NCBI RefSeq assembly: GCF_002998925.1
Contig: NZ_CP027228.1
Span: forward strand, 434,001-498,000
DNA: 64,000 nt
Source: Mogibacterium diversum
GTDB taxonomy: Bacteria; Bacillota; Clostridia; Peptostreptococcales; Anaerovoracaceae
Direction: 5' to 3'
This document shows positions 7,692-15,591 of the stretch, piece after piece. The position numbers and the translations under genes are program-made. A model generated the notes under the pieces. That model worked only from the letters and a program-made list of their open reading frames with translations, ran no database searches and had not been told where the DNA came from. Numbering within the stretch: position 1 is the first letter of the stretch; every line of letters begins with the position of its first letter.

Positions 7692-8504
7692 ATGGCAATA
7701 GATGGTGTGAAAATTATAGATAGCGATACAGGATATGATATCTATAATTATGTTATCGGGAGCTATAAGGACGGGGTGAGTGTAGATAAAATCGTCGAAA
7801 CCATGCTAGCTGAAGAAAAAGACTATTGCATCGATGATTTTTATTCCGAAATTTACTGGACGGCGCTTGCTTATTCGCTATGGAAAATAGGACACCTACC
7901 AGATGATGTAAAAGAGAAAACAATAGGAATCATCAAAAAAGGAGCAGATGAATTTTGGCTTGAAATAGATGGCAATGCCTTAAAGCAAAGGCAAAAGAAC
8001 CTGGATAAATTAGCAATACAATTAGAAAACGAAAATCCAAAGCCAATCAAGGTACCAAAGTCAAAGATTATAAGAAAGCCATACTTTAAAACCGGGGATG
8101 TACTTGCGATAAAATTTGATGATGAGTATGGCGCTTGCTTTGTATCTTCTGTAGATGAAGGTCCGAGAAAAATAGAATATCACTTAGCATGTACTCGATT
8201 ACTGCAAAATGAAAAACCTAATATCGATGATTTTATAAACAGTGAAATTGCGTGTGGAAAACAGAATACATCATACTGCCTGAAGACAGACTGCTGGTTC
8301 AATCATAAAGAGCTAGGATTGATTATAGACAGATTTGAGAAGATTGGTCGAGTGGAATTGGAAGATTATGTATTAGGAATTCTCTCACCTGCTTCCACGT
8401 TGGAGGACATTTATAGTGAAATTTCCATAGACAAAAAGACTTCGAATCTTAAATTTAAAGATACATGGGAGCTGATAAGAGGGTTCGAAGTTAATGAGAC
8501 ATAA
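7692..8504 (+). CDS. Two-domain Imm26/DUF4259-like protein (copy 1)
   Basis: A 270-residue protein with an N-terminal helical domain (about 1-95, ending in a segment where SEIYWTALAYSLWKIGHLPD aligns with the other copy), a basic linker, and a second domain from about residue 136 starting KTGDVLAIKFDDEYGACFV. That opening is typical of the Imm26-type immunity domain. The same architecture recurs at 12129-13025. Proteins of this shape are predicted immunity or regulatory proteins in toxin arrays. It follows the HTH gene by 74 bases and may share its transcript. Domain naming is from pattern recognition. Confidence 0.62.
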   Translation: MAIDGVKIIDSDTGYDIYNYVIGSYKDGVSVDKIVETMLAEEKDYCIDDFYSEIYWTALAYSLWKIGHLPDDVKEKTIGIIKKGADEFWLEIDGNALKQRQKNLDKLAIQLENENPKPIKVPKSKIIRKPYFKTGDVLAIKFDDEYGACFVSSVDEGPRKIEYHLACTRLLQNEKPNIDDFINSEIACGKQNTSYCLKTDCWFNHKELGLIIDRFEKIGRVELEDYVLGILSPASTLEDIYSEISIDKKTSNLKFKDTWELIRGFEVNET

Positions 8505-8573
8505 TTAGGCGTTTGAATCAACAGTTGCAACTAGTTTTATTATGTTTTAGGACATTTGGAAGGAATTAAGCTA

Positions 8574-9746
8574 ATGGGAGATAAACCAACATACTTTGTC
8601 TTTGATGATGTTCTCAGAGATAAAAGCTTAAGAAAGTACTTTGATCTATGTGTTAAAGATGTGCAAGAGGGAATCGCTCGCTTGTCCCGCACGAGAGCAA
8701 AAGCAGGCTACCCTTCATGGCCATGCTTTAGGGTAGAGGGAAAAGAATTTCTCGTATCTGCGGTTCTCGAATACTACCTATATGACCTTCATTGCAATGG
8801 TTTCATCAGTGAAAGTGCAGAAGCCTTCACGGAAAAAATGAGAGCAATATGTGGCTGGCAATGGGACGTTGACAGAGTGCTCAGAAAGTGGATAGAGAGG
8901 GTCGTAATAAATCCGTTCTTCTGCGATGCAAGTGATAGTGAATACGAGCACAAATGGGTATTAAATCCAGAGGACCCAGGATATACGCTAACTGATGAGC
9001 AACTTAAGTTCGCTTGCTATATCGCAGTTTGCTTTACCAAGTACGGTCATAGCTTTGATAAGAGTTTTACGAAAGAAATCTTTGATTTAGTCACGGCACT
9101 TGGAAGTAAACTACCGGCGAAGATAAAGAAAAACGGCAGCGGATCTTTGCCTAAAGAAATTGCAGAATGCAAGACGGAGGAATTTTCTTGCATTGCTAAT
9201 GACGCCTTTGCCACTATAAAAATATCGGTAAAAAATGAATCTGAGGAAAGCTATAGTAAAATCCTAGATTACCTTTGCAATTTGCTGGAGTTTGGATTTT
9301 CGCATAGTTATGCTATAGAATTCAAAGGGCAAAATAAGATATATCTTCCTATCAAAAAGCTACCTAAGAAAGGTGTAAACCAGCTCTTCGCTAACGCGAT
9401 TCTTTACCCTAAGCTTCATGACAAAATTGAGAGATACGCAAGGCTAGCGATGAAGGAGTTTGAATGGTACCTGAACCTTGACGGCGAATACTCCGCGATG
9501 CCGGGAAGCTTTGCGGTATTTGCATTAGGACTATACAATGAAAAATATCATAAGCTGGTATGCGATTATTTATCCCTTTGTGACGGGGAACATCAAAGTA
9601 TTCAAGGCGAATTTGTTCTTACCTATATAGAAAAATTTGGGTTCACGGAAAAGGGACTTGAACTATATAAACTGTGCGGGTCAAACATACAGGAGCTCCC
9701 AAAGAAACTGATAGCTCGATATAATAAATTCGTTGCTCAGAGATAA
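8574..9746 (+). CDS. Unrecognised 390-residue protein (possibly DUF6138-like)
   Basis: A large soluble protein without signal peptide, membrane helix or catalytic motif that I recognise. It is Cys- and Trp-rich for this region and predicted mainly helical; the C-terminal part (from about residue 285) contains LHDKIERYARLAMKEFEWYL. A resemblance to DUF6138 proteins is a tentative recollection. GGAAGGA nine bases upstream supports the ATG at 8574 over the upstream in-frame start at 8556. Its place between immunity-like genes suggests membership of the same accessory cluster. Confidence 0.6.
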   Translation: MGDKPTYFVFDDVLRDKSLRKYFDLCVKDVQEGIARLSRTRAKAGYPSWPCFRVEGKEFLVSAVLEYYLYDLHCNGFISESAEAFTEKMRAICGWQWDVDRVLRKWIERVVINPFFCDASDSEYEHKWVLNPEDPGYTLTDEQLKFACYIAVCFTKYGHSFDKSFTKEIFDLVTALGSKLPAKIKKNGSGSLPKEIAECKTEEFSCIANDAFATIKISVKNESEESYSKILDYLCNLLEFGFSHSYAIEFKGQNKIYLPIKKLPKKGVNQLFANAILYPKLHDKIERYARLAMKEFEWYLNLDGEYSAMPGSFAVFALGLYNEKYHKLVCDYLSLCDGEHQSIQGEFVLTYIEKFGFTEKGLELYKLCGSNIQELPKKLIARYNKFVAQR

Positions 9747-9763
9747 GGTGTTTTGAGGTTTTT

Positions 9764-10453
9764 ATGAAACAAATTAATGAAGCAATCAAAGCGTTTTTAG
9801 CAAATCCGCAAAATGTAGATCAGTTTTATGAAAGTCAGGCACTTATAGAGATCGATTGGCGCGAGTATGACGAGAACATTGTAAAATATTTTAATAAGGC
9901 AATAGGCAATATGATTTCTGTCTACAGGGAGGACAATAAAAAGCCGTATGGGGATGATATCATTTTAATCTATAAAGATAAAAGCATGAGGATCCCTTAT
10001 AAAGAAAAGATGGATAGAGACATAACGATAAAATCGATAAATGAAGTAATCAAAGATGATTTTTCGATTCGTTTATTTGTCGACAGTGCTGAAGATGATA
10101 CTTTCGCTTTTTGCGTTCTGCCAAATGAGCAATGGGAGATGTTAGAAAAAGAGTTTGGGAAAAATAACTTAAACAGTTACTTTATCAAAGTTACACCAAA
10201 GATTAAAATGTTTGATTTGCAGTATGACGTGGTGGAATATTTAAGGCTCAAAAATGTGAATCCAGGTGCATCGTTTTTTACTATAGTTTCATATCTTGAG
10301 ATAGAGAAGAGAGAGAAAAACTTAACTGAGCAAAGACATAAGGGAGAAATAGAGCTAAAAGTGTATTTGCAACAAAAGAAGGAAATAAGCTCTGAAAAAG
10401 AGAAGTTTATTTCAGAATATGGTTTGAAATCACCTGAAACGAAGTTGGTATAG
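9764..10453 (+). CDS. Unrecognised 229-residue protein
   Basis: A soluble charged protein starting 17 bases after the preceding stop, so very likely co-transcribed. Residues 1-150 appear mixed alpha/beta; from about residue 180 to the end there is a Lys/Glu-rich helix (EKREKNLTEQRHKGEIEL and onward) that could form a coiled coil. No family recognised. GAGG precedes the ATG. Confidence 0.58.
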   Translation: MKQINEAIKAFLANPQNVDQFYESQALIEIDWREYDENIVKYFNKAIGNMISVYREDNKKPYGDDIILIYKDKSMRIPYKEKMDRDITIKSINEVIKDDFSIRLFVDSAEDDTFAFCVLPNEQWEMLEKEFGKNNLNSYFIKVTPKIKMFDLQYDVVEYLRLKNVNPGASFFTIVSYLEIEKREKNLTEQRHKGEIELKVYLQQKKEISSEKEKFISEYGLKSPETKLV

Positions 10454-10507
10454 ATCAATATAAATTTCAATGAAATGTTTTAGTAAATATCCGAAGGAGC
10501 TTAGCTT

Positions 10508-11179
10508 ATGAACACCATCACAAAAGAGATAATATTAGAGAGACTTAATCGTTTTAAGAACAGAGTCGACGAATTAGGTGGAACTACAAGCAAAATAATT
10601 TGTAAAGAAGTTGCAAGGGAAGAGGAAATACTAGATCTTGAAAAGGAATTAGAGCATAAGTTACCAGAAGATTTCAGGTGGGTACTTCTTAATGTATCGT
10701 CGCATTTAGAATTTTTCTGGAATCTCTATCGTGAAGACGAAGAACTTTTAGAGTTGCCAAAAGAGTTAGTGGAAATTTTTTCGGGCAATTTGTACTTCGG
10801 AATTGATACTATCCTTAGCTGTGAAGAAAGCAGAAAGGGATGGATTGATATTTGTTATCCTGATTACAATAATCCATATGACAAAATCTTTCATAATAAA
10901 TTAGCTTTCCAAAAAGTAAGTAATGGCGATTTATTTGCTATTGATTTGGAAGAAGGAGGCTATGGAAGAATTGTGTATTTAAGCCATGACGGAAGCGATA
11001 TGCATGGCTATGTAATGGCAAATTCATTCCAAGAGTTTCTGGATGAATACACCAAAATAGGGTGTGTAGGTGGTGAAGATTGGCAGTGGGAAGCTTTTAC
11101 AAACAATCGTGCAACACCAATAGATGGTAGCTGCGAAAATGCAAAGAAATGGCTTGAAATACTGTTTAAATGTAATTGA
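10508..11179 (+). CDS. SMI1/KNR4 (SUKH) family protein, second copy
   Basis: A 223-residue SUKH-like protein, longer than the one at 4327. It shows the family entry LEKELEHKLPEDFRWVLLNV, then an insertion with YREDEELLELPKELVEIF, the strand region NKLAFQKVSNGDLFAIDLEE, and GRIVYLSHDGS. A C-terminal extension of about 30 residues follows. SUKH proteins of this type are established immunity proteins. AAGGAG before the ATG gives a firm start. The two SUKH copies share only the fold-level pattern and so were probably acquired separately. Confidence 0.75.
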   Translation: MNTITKEIILERLNRFKNRVDELGGTTSKIICKEVAREEEILDLEKELEHKLPEDFRWVLLNVSSHLEFFWNLYREDEELLELPKELVEIFSGNLYFGIDTILSCEESRKGWIDICYPDYNNPYDKIFHNKLAFQKVSNGDLFAIDLEEGGYGRIVYLSHDGSDMHGYVMANSFQEFLDEYTKIGCVGGEDWQWEAFTNNRATPIDGSCENAKKWLEILFKCN

Positions 11180-11201
11180 ATCTTAGGTGATAGGTGAAAT
11201 T

Positions 11202-11543
11202 ATGATTACAGGTGTTGATTACATCTTATATACTGATAAAAGTAAGGATGCTCTTATAGAAAAAATAAAAGAAACTATCCCATTTTGGGAAAATCCATAC
11301 TTCGTTATTGATAATGAAGATGAAACAACAGATGTTTATATTTCCCGAGATGAGGAGATGTTTCAGCTAATGGACGAAAAAGGCTTTTATACAGATGACC
11401 TTTCTGGAGAAGGTCCGTTTTTATTAATAATTAATAAGCAATATTCATCAAAGCTAAATAGGATAACACTAGTGCTAGCCGAAGAAGTTGATGAATCCAA
11501 ATTTTCCAAGCAAGTATGGAGCTGGATCAAGCCTATTTTGTAG
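11202..11543 (+). CDS. Unrecognised 113-residue protein
   Basis: A small acidic soluble protein that begins 22 bases after the SUKH stop and so probably shares its transcript. I prefer the ATG at 11202, with AGGTG five bases before it, over the in-frame GTG at 11187. No motif, signal peptide or membrane helix. The pairing with a SUKH gene suggests an immunity function, without further support. Confidence 0.55.
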   Translation: MITGVDYILYTDKSKDALIEKIKETIPFWENPYFVIDNEDETTDVYISRDEEMFQLMDEKGFYTDDLSGEGPFLLIINKQYSSKLNRITLVLAEEVDESKFSKQVWSWIKPIL

Positions 11544-11640
11544 AAAAGTATAATAAACCAATATATTATTATACATAGAGCGAATTTAGGTAAGGAAATG
11601 AATGGAAAAGATTTTGTAAAACTGTGTTTTTAGGTAAAAA

Positions 11641-12018
11641 ATGTTTACTGAATGGATAGAAAGAAAAAAGCGAAAACGTAATTGTAAAATGCATTTTGGA
11701 AGCGACAGCATCAGAATGAAAGACTGTATAGTTGCCCCGGTTCATATGATTTCAGATGAGATTTATGATAATCAGGAGCTTGATTTTTATGTTGAAACCA
11801 AATACGATGTCTATCTTCTTCGCATTATAAATAAGGAAGATAGACGCGGTATTATCTGCCCGGCAAAACGAGATGGAATTATATATATCATAAGCAATTT
11901 GCCAGTTAGCAGGGAAAATATTACCAAACAGATTGAAAGAGTGTTAAATAGTGTAGAAAAATATGGGTTTCCGAATTTGAATAATCCTAAATTTGAGGTA
12001 GATTTTGATATCGAGTGA
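11641..12018 (+). CDS. Unrecognised 125-residue protein
   Basis: A small protein with a strongly basic N terminus (RKKRKRNCK at 8-16) followed by a mixed alpha/beta body and an amphipathic helix near the C terminus (SRENITKQIERVLNSVEKYG). No known family. TAGG six bases upstream is a modest ribosome binding site. It stands between the second SUKH group and the second Imm26-like gene. Confidence 0.52.
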   Translation: MFTEWIERKKRKRNCKMHFGSDSIRMKDCIVAPVHMISDEIYDNQELDFYVETKYDVYLLRIINKEDRRGIICPAKRDGIIYIISNLPVSRENITKQIERVLNSVEKYGFPNLNNPKFEVDFDIE

Positions 12019-12030
12019 GATGTGTTAAGT

Positions 12031-12072
12031 AAAAGCAATGATGTGAAATGTTGCCACTTGCTGCTTTTTTTT
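12031..12072 (+). terminator. Possible weak terminator
   Basis: AAAGCA near 12032 can pair with TGCTTT near 12062, with an inner GTG/CAC stem, and is followed by eight T. The stem is interrupted, so this is a weaker candidate than the others in the window. Confidence 0.4.
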
Positions 12073-12128
12073 ATTGTAAAATCTAAGTGATTCATTGGCT
12101 TAGAATAAAAGGATAAGGGGAGAAAACT

Positions 12129-13025
12129 ATGGGTACATGGAGTGCAAGCATTTTTGGTAACGATACATCTCTTGATGTAAAAGATGAATTTTTTGAAAGG
12201 TATAACCTGGGAGAAGAGCCTGAGGATATAAAGAAAGACCTGCTTTTAGATATAGATGATGAAGATAGATTTAACGTGATGTTTGCTCTTGCGCAATGTA
12301 TGTGGGAAGTAGGACAATTAGATGAATCGTTTCTATATGATATAGAGAAAGTCATAGAGAGCAAAGAAGATTTGGCTGTTCTTGAAGAACTTGGTGCTGA
12401 TAAGTCGTTCATTAAGCAGAGAACTGCACACTTAGAGAAATTCCTAAAAAAAATCAGCGTCAAAAAAGAAAAGCCGAAAAAGAGGGTTGCTCCACCCATT
12501 CCTGTGGAAAGTAAATACAGAAATGGTGCTGTAATGGTGTTTCAATACGAGGATGGAAGGTATGGGGCATTAATCGCTGTAGACAGTAAATTCTACGATA
12601 AGGAAACATTCTATTCTTATATACAGACAGATATTAAAATGTCAAGAAAACCAAGCATTGACGATGTGCGAAAGGCAAGGATCATCGACCCGAGCTTTCA
12701 TAGCGAGGAATATAATTCATTTCGTGATCCAGCCTTTTATTATTCTTTTGTATACTGCGTTTCCGGGTATTTAAAGAGTACTGCGACGAAGCGATTTGAA
12801 AAATATAACGATAGCTTCTTTGAAGTTATCGGATATTTATCCGATTGGGGAGATTGTTGCAGTGGAACCTATGACTGCTTTGATTATTATAGGCAAAAGA
12901 CAAGTGATGAATTTAAAATAACTGCCATAGAAGAGCTCACTAAAAGGTTTAACGAAAATCCGGATGTTCGTACAAGCATGACTGTTGGTGAGATAGATCT
13001 GGAAGCTCAAAATTATAATAGGTAG
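12129..13025 (+). CDS. Two-domain Imm26/DUF4259-like protein (copy 2)
   Basis: A 298-residue protein with the same layout as 7692-8504. It opens with MGTWSASIFGNDTSLDVKDE, the typical DUF4259-type N terminus (Gly-Thr-Trp and Gly-Asn-Asp), contains FALAQCMWEVGQLDESF matching the copy-1 segment before its linker, then a Lys/Pro-rich linker (about 112-125) and a second domain from NGAVMVFQYEDGRYGALIAV, the Imm26-like start. AGGGGAG supports the ATG. It is the last gene of the array and is followed by a strong terminator. Role: predicted immunity protein. Confidence 0.66.
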   Translation: MGTWSASIFGNDTSLDVKDEFFERYNLGEEPEDIKKDLLLDIDDEDRFNVMFALAQCMWEVGQLDESFLYDIEKVIESKEDLAVLEELGADKSFIKQRTAHLEKFLKKISVKKEKPKKRVAPPIPVESKYRNGAVMVFQYEDGRYGALIAVDSKFYDKETFYSYIQTDIKMSRKPSIDDVRKARIIDPSFHSEEYNSFRDPAFYYSFVYCVSGYLKSTATKRFEKYNDSFFEVIGYLSDWGDCCSGTYDCFDYYRQKTSDEFKITAIEELTKRFNENPDVRTSMTVGEIDLEAQNYNR

Positions 13026-13053
13026 TTTTCAATCTAGAATACAGAATATATAT

Positions 13054-13096
13054 AAACGCCTTCCAAGATTATTGCTAATCTTAGGAGGCGTTTTTG
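13054..13096 (+). terminator. Strong terminator closing the accessory array
   Basis: AAACGCC-T-TCC-AAGATTA, loop TTGC, TAATCTT-AGGA-GGCGTTT followed by T: a long stem with one or two mismatches. It separates the array from the convergent trpB gene and might also act in the other direction, although the opposite T tract is short. Confidence 0.85.
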
Positions 13097-13130
13097 TACA
13101 TATGTGAGAAATATTAACGAGATAACCGCC

Positions 13131-14519
13131 TTAACCTTCAATGTTTGGAAGTGTAGCTAGGCTCGCTTCAATTTCCTCGTCGCTTGGTACGTAGTCAGTC
13201 ATATTGCCATCGTTAAACTGTTCGTAGGCATAGAGATCAAAATAACCAGTTCCAGTAAGTCCAAACAGAATGGTCTTTTCTTCGCCAGTCTCTTTGCACT
13301 TTAGAGCTTCATCTATAGCTGCCTTAATAGCATGACTGCTCTCTGGAGCAGGGAGTATGCCTTCAACTCTAGCAAAGTCACGAGCAGCTTCGAAGACTTC
13401 CGTCTGTGTATAGCTTACAGCCTCGATTTCGCCTTGGTGATATAGCTCAGAAACGATTGGGCTCATACCGTGGTAGCGCAGTCCGCCTGCGTGATTAGGT
13501 GCAGGGATATAGCCACTGCCAATCGTGTACATCTTTGCCATTGGGCATACATGTCCAGTATCGCAGAAATCGTAAGCATAACGACCTCTTGTAAGGCTAG
13601 GGCATGATGCAGGCTCAACAGCGACGAAACGGTAGTCAGCCTCGCCTCTAAGCTTTTCGCCCATGAATGGTGATATGAGACCGCCTAAGTTGCTACCGCC
13701 ACCAGCACATCCGATAATTACATCGGGCTTGATGCCGTACTTCTTCATTGCGGTCATTGCTTCTTCGCCGATTACACTCTGGTGTAGAAGCACTTGATTT
13801 AATACGCTTCCTAGTACGTACTTGTATCCATCGCTTGTCGCAGCAGCCTCTACAGCCTCGGAAATTGCACAGCCAAGGCTTCCTGTAGTTCCAGGGTGCT
13901 CGCGCAGGATCTTTCTACCTACCTCTGTAGTTTCAGAAGGAGACGGTGTAACCGATGCACCATAAGTCCTCATAACCTCACGGCGGAATGGTTTCTGTTC
14001 ATATGAAACCTTAACCATGTAAACCTTGCAGTCTAGACCGAGGCAAGAGCAAGCCATGGATAGGGCAGTTCCCCACTGACCAGCACCAGTCTCGGTTGTG
14101 ACTCCTTTGAGTCCCTCTTTCTTAGCGTAGTAAGCCTGTGCTATTGCCGAGTTGAGCTTATGACTTCCGCTAGTGTTGTTTCCCTCGAACTTATAATAAA
14201 TCTTGGCAGGGGTCTGGAGCTTCTCCTCAAGGCAGTAAGCGCGTACGAGAGGGGAAGGTCTATACATCTTATAAAAATCCCTTATCTCCTCAGGAATCTC
14301 GATATATCTATCGGTATCGTTTAACTCTTGCTCTATGAGCTCATCGCAAAACACAGGTTTCAGATCATCGAAGGTTACCGGATTTCCTGTACCTGGATTT
14401 ACAAGTGGAGCGGGCTTATCTTTCATATCAGCTCTCACATTGTAATAGTGTGTTGGCATCTCATTTTCTTGCAAATAAATCTTATACGGTATTGCGCTAT
14501 TGTTTGTGTTCTTTGACAT
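13131..14519 (-). CDS. trpB: Tryptophan synthase beta-like enzyme (TrpB2 type)
   Basis: PLP enzyme that joins indole and serine to make tryptophan. The 462-residue sequence has the long-form TrpB2 hallmarks: RPSPLVRAYCLEEK, the PLP lysine K121 in GSHKLNSA, TETGAGQWGTALSMAC, FRREVMRTYGA, and the phosphate-binding CAGGGSNLGG. TrpB2 enzymes are often not partnered with TrpA and are thought to salvage indole. No trpA or other trp gene is present here. Start chosen at 14519 because AAGGAGAG lies six bases upstream; the longer frame back to 14672 merely reads through the T-box terminator. Regulated by the upstream T-box leader. Confidence 0.93.
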   Translation of the reverse strand: MSKNTNNSAIPYKIYLQENEMPTHYYNVRADMKDKPAPLVNPGTGNPVTFDDLKPVFCDELIEQELNDTDRYIEIPEEIRDFYKMYRPSPLVRAYCLEEKLQTPAKIYYKFEGNNTSGSHKLNSAIAQAYYAKKEGLKGVTTETGAGQWGTALSMACSCLGLDCKVYMVKVSYEQKPFRREVMRTYGASVTPSPSETTEVGRKILREHPGTTGSLGCAISEAVEAAATSDGYKYVLGSVLNQVLLHQSVIGEEAMTAMKKYGIKPDVIIGCAGGGSNLGGLISPFMGEKLRGEADYRFVAVEPASCPSLTRGRYAYDFCDTGHVCPMAKMYTIGSGYIPAPNHAGGLRYHGMSPIVSELYHQGEIEAVSYTQTEVFEAARDFARVEGILPAPESSHAIKAAIDEALKCKETGEEKTILFGLTGTGYFDLYAYEQFNDGNMTDYVPSDEEIEASLATLPNIEG

Positions 14520-14569
14520 TTTACTCTCCTTTGTCATCTCATCTAATCTTGCGAAGTGTGAAAGAAAGC

Positions 14570-14854
14570 AATAAAAAAACTCTCGTCCCCAAATTGCTGG
14601 GACAAGAGTTGAATCTCCTGCGGTGCCACCCGGCATTGACGTAAAAACGCCCACTCCTTCGCATACTAACATATGCAGATATTGTTTACGAAGTATCTTC
14701 TCCGTCGCCCCTAATAGAGTCTAGATATTAAACTCGTTCAGTTTGCCCTCAGGAGGCCATTCAGCAAAGCGCATACAGTCTGCAATCACACCATCTGCAA
14801 ATCTCTCTTCTGCTGCATCTAAGCTTACTATTCTCCGTCAGCGGTTTGTAATTT
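14570..14854 (-). promoter_or_regulatory. T-box riboswitch leader, probable tryptophan specifier
   Basis: The minus strand carries the T-box core GGGTGGCACCGC at 14631-14620, directly before a terminator hairpin, with a long structured region upstream that includes AATAGTA and AGAGAG elements typical of stem I. A candidate specifier sits in CTGAATGGCCTCCTGAG: TGG at 14759-14757, a Trp codon, in the expected place about 130 bases before the T-box. Uncharged tRNA-Trp would stabilise the antiterminator and switch trpB on. The T-box is firm; the exact specifier assignment rests on pattern and gene identity. Confidence 0.88.
14571..14610 (-). terminator. T-box terminator hairpin upstream of trpB
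   Basis: On the minus strand AACTCTTGTCCC pairs with GGGGACGAGAGTT around the loop AGCAATTT and is followed by seven T. The 5-prime arm is directly downstream of the T-box antiterminator sequence, as in all class-I T-box leaders. Confidence 0.9.
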
Positions 14855-14860
14855 TTTACA

Positions 14861-14889
14861 ATATTAACATCGGAATCTGTGAGAGTCAA
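14861..14889 (-). promoter_or_regulatory. trpB leader promoter
   Basis: Minus-strand TTGACT (14889-14884), 17-base spacer, TATAAT-like TAATAT (14866-14861). Transcription would start near 14854, just upstream of the T-box stem I. Confidence 0.75.
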
Positions 14890-14950
14890 CATATTTCATG
14901 ATTGATTCTATTTATGTATATAATTATTTACATTAAATTACACTTTACTA

Positions 14951-14979
14951 TTGACTTAATATCCAAATGATGTTAAGTT
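14951..14979 (+). promoter_or_regulatory. Possible promoter of the NAD salvage operon
   Basis: TTGACT at 14951-14956 with a weak -10 candidate TAAGTT at 14974-14979, 17 bases apart. It is overlapped completely by palindrome 1 (14954-14978), so an operator-bound repressor would exclude RNA polymerase. Confidence 0.45.
14954..14978 (+). promoter_or_regulatory. Palindrome 1, candidate NrtR operator
   Basis: ACTTAATATC, spacer CAAAT, GATGTTAAGT: nine of ten arm positions are complementary. The centre TATC-N-AAAT-GAT is shared with the palindrome centred 36 bases downstream. Both lie before the NAD salvage operon whose last gene encodes an NrtR-type regulator. Confidence 0.65.
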
Positions 14980-14992
14980 ATGACCATAAAGA

Positions 14993-15011
14993 TATTATCA
15001 AAATGATAATA
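14993..15011 (+). promoter_or_regulatory. Palindrome 2, candidate NrtR operator
   Basis: TATTATCA, spacer AAA, TGATAATA: a perfect eight-base inverted repeat ending 21 bases before the pncA-like start. Its core matches palindrome 1, which suggests two binding sites for one regulator. Confidence 0.68.
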
Positions 15012-15032
15012 AGTTAAGATGAGGTGAATACC

Positions 15033-15539
15033 ATGAAAAAAACATTAATTGTTGTAGACATGCAGAAGGATTTTATTGATGGAGCATTAGGTACGAAAGA
15101 AGCAGTTGACATAGTTCAAAATGTTAAGAATAAGATTGCTGAATATAAGTCTAGAGGTGATGAAATAATTTTTACGAGAGACACTCATAAGCAAAACTAC
15201 CTTGAGACGAATGAGGGTAGACATCTCCCAGTAGAGCACTGCATCGAGGAGACTGAGGGCTGGAAAATTCCGGAAGAACTTTATGTCGAAGGTGCTACTT
15301 ATTTAAATAAACCGAGCTTCGGATACACTGACTGGGACAAATTTGATTTTAAAGATGTTGAAATTATTGGACTTTGTACAGACATATGTGTAGTCTCGAA
15401 CGCACTTATAATCAAGGCAGCATTTCCAGAAATTGATGTAACTGTAGATGCGCGCTGCTGTGCAGGAGTAACACCAGAGACTCATGAGGCGGCATTGACC
15501 ACCATGAGATGCTGTCAGGTAAACGTAATAGGTGAATAG
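15033..15539 (+). CDS. pncA: Nicotinamidase/isochorismatase-family cysteine hydrolase
   Basis: A 168-residue cysteine hydrolase, first gene of the NAD salvage operon; nicotinamidase activity (nicotinamide to nicotinate) is the likely role from context. The family triad is visible: D9 in VVDMQKDF, K93 in LNKPSFG and C119 in GLCTDICVVSNAL. The Asp-Thr-His at 50-52 fits the metal-site region. It is slightly shorter than E. coli PncA. GAGGTG at 15021-15026 sets ATG 15033, not the GTG inside that site. Because the operon also has a NAMPT-type enzyme that uses nicotinamide directly, another amide or isochorismatase-like substrate remains possible. Confidence 0.75.
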   Translation: MKKTLIVVDMQKDFIDGALGTKEAVDIVQNVKNKIAEYKSRGDEIIFTRDTHKQNYLETNEGRHLPVEHCIEETEGWKIPEELYVEGATYLNKPSFGYTDWDKFDFKDVEIIGLCTDICVVSNALIIKAAFPEIDVTVDARCCAGVTPETHEAALTTMRCCQVNVIGE

Positions 15540-15591
15540 TAACCACATTTAGTTATTTATAGTTATTTAAACGGTAATTGGGAGAGCTTAT

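Noticed and set aside
14517..14672. TrpB start at 14672
   Set aside because: The extra 51 codons translate the T-box and terminator; the shorter start has a good ribosome binding site.
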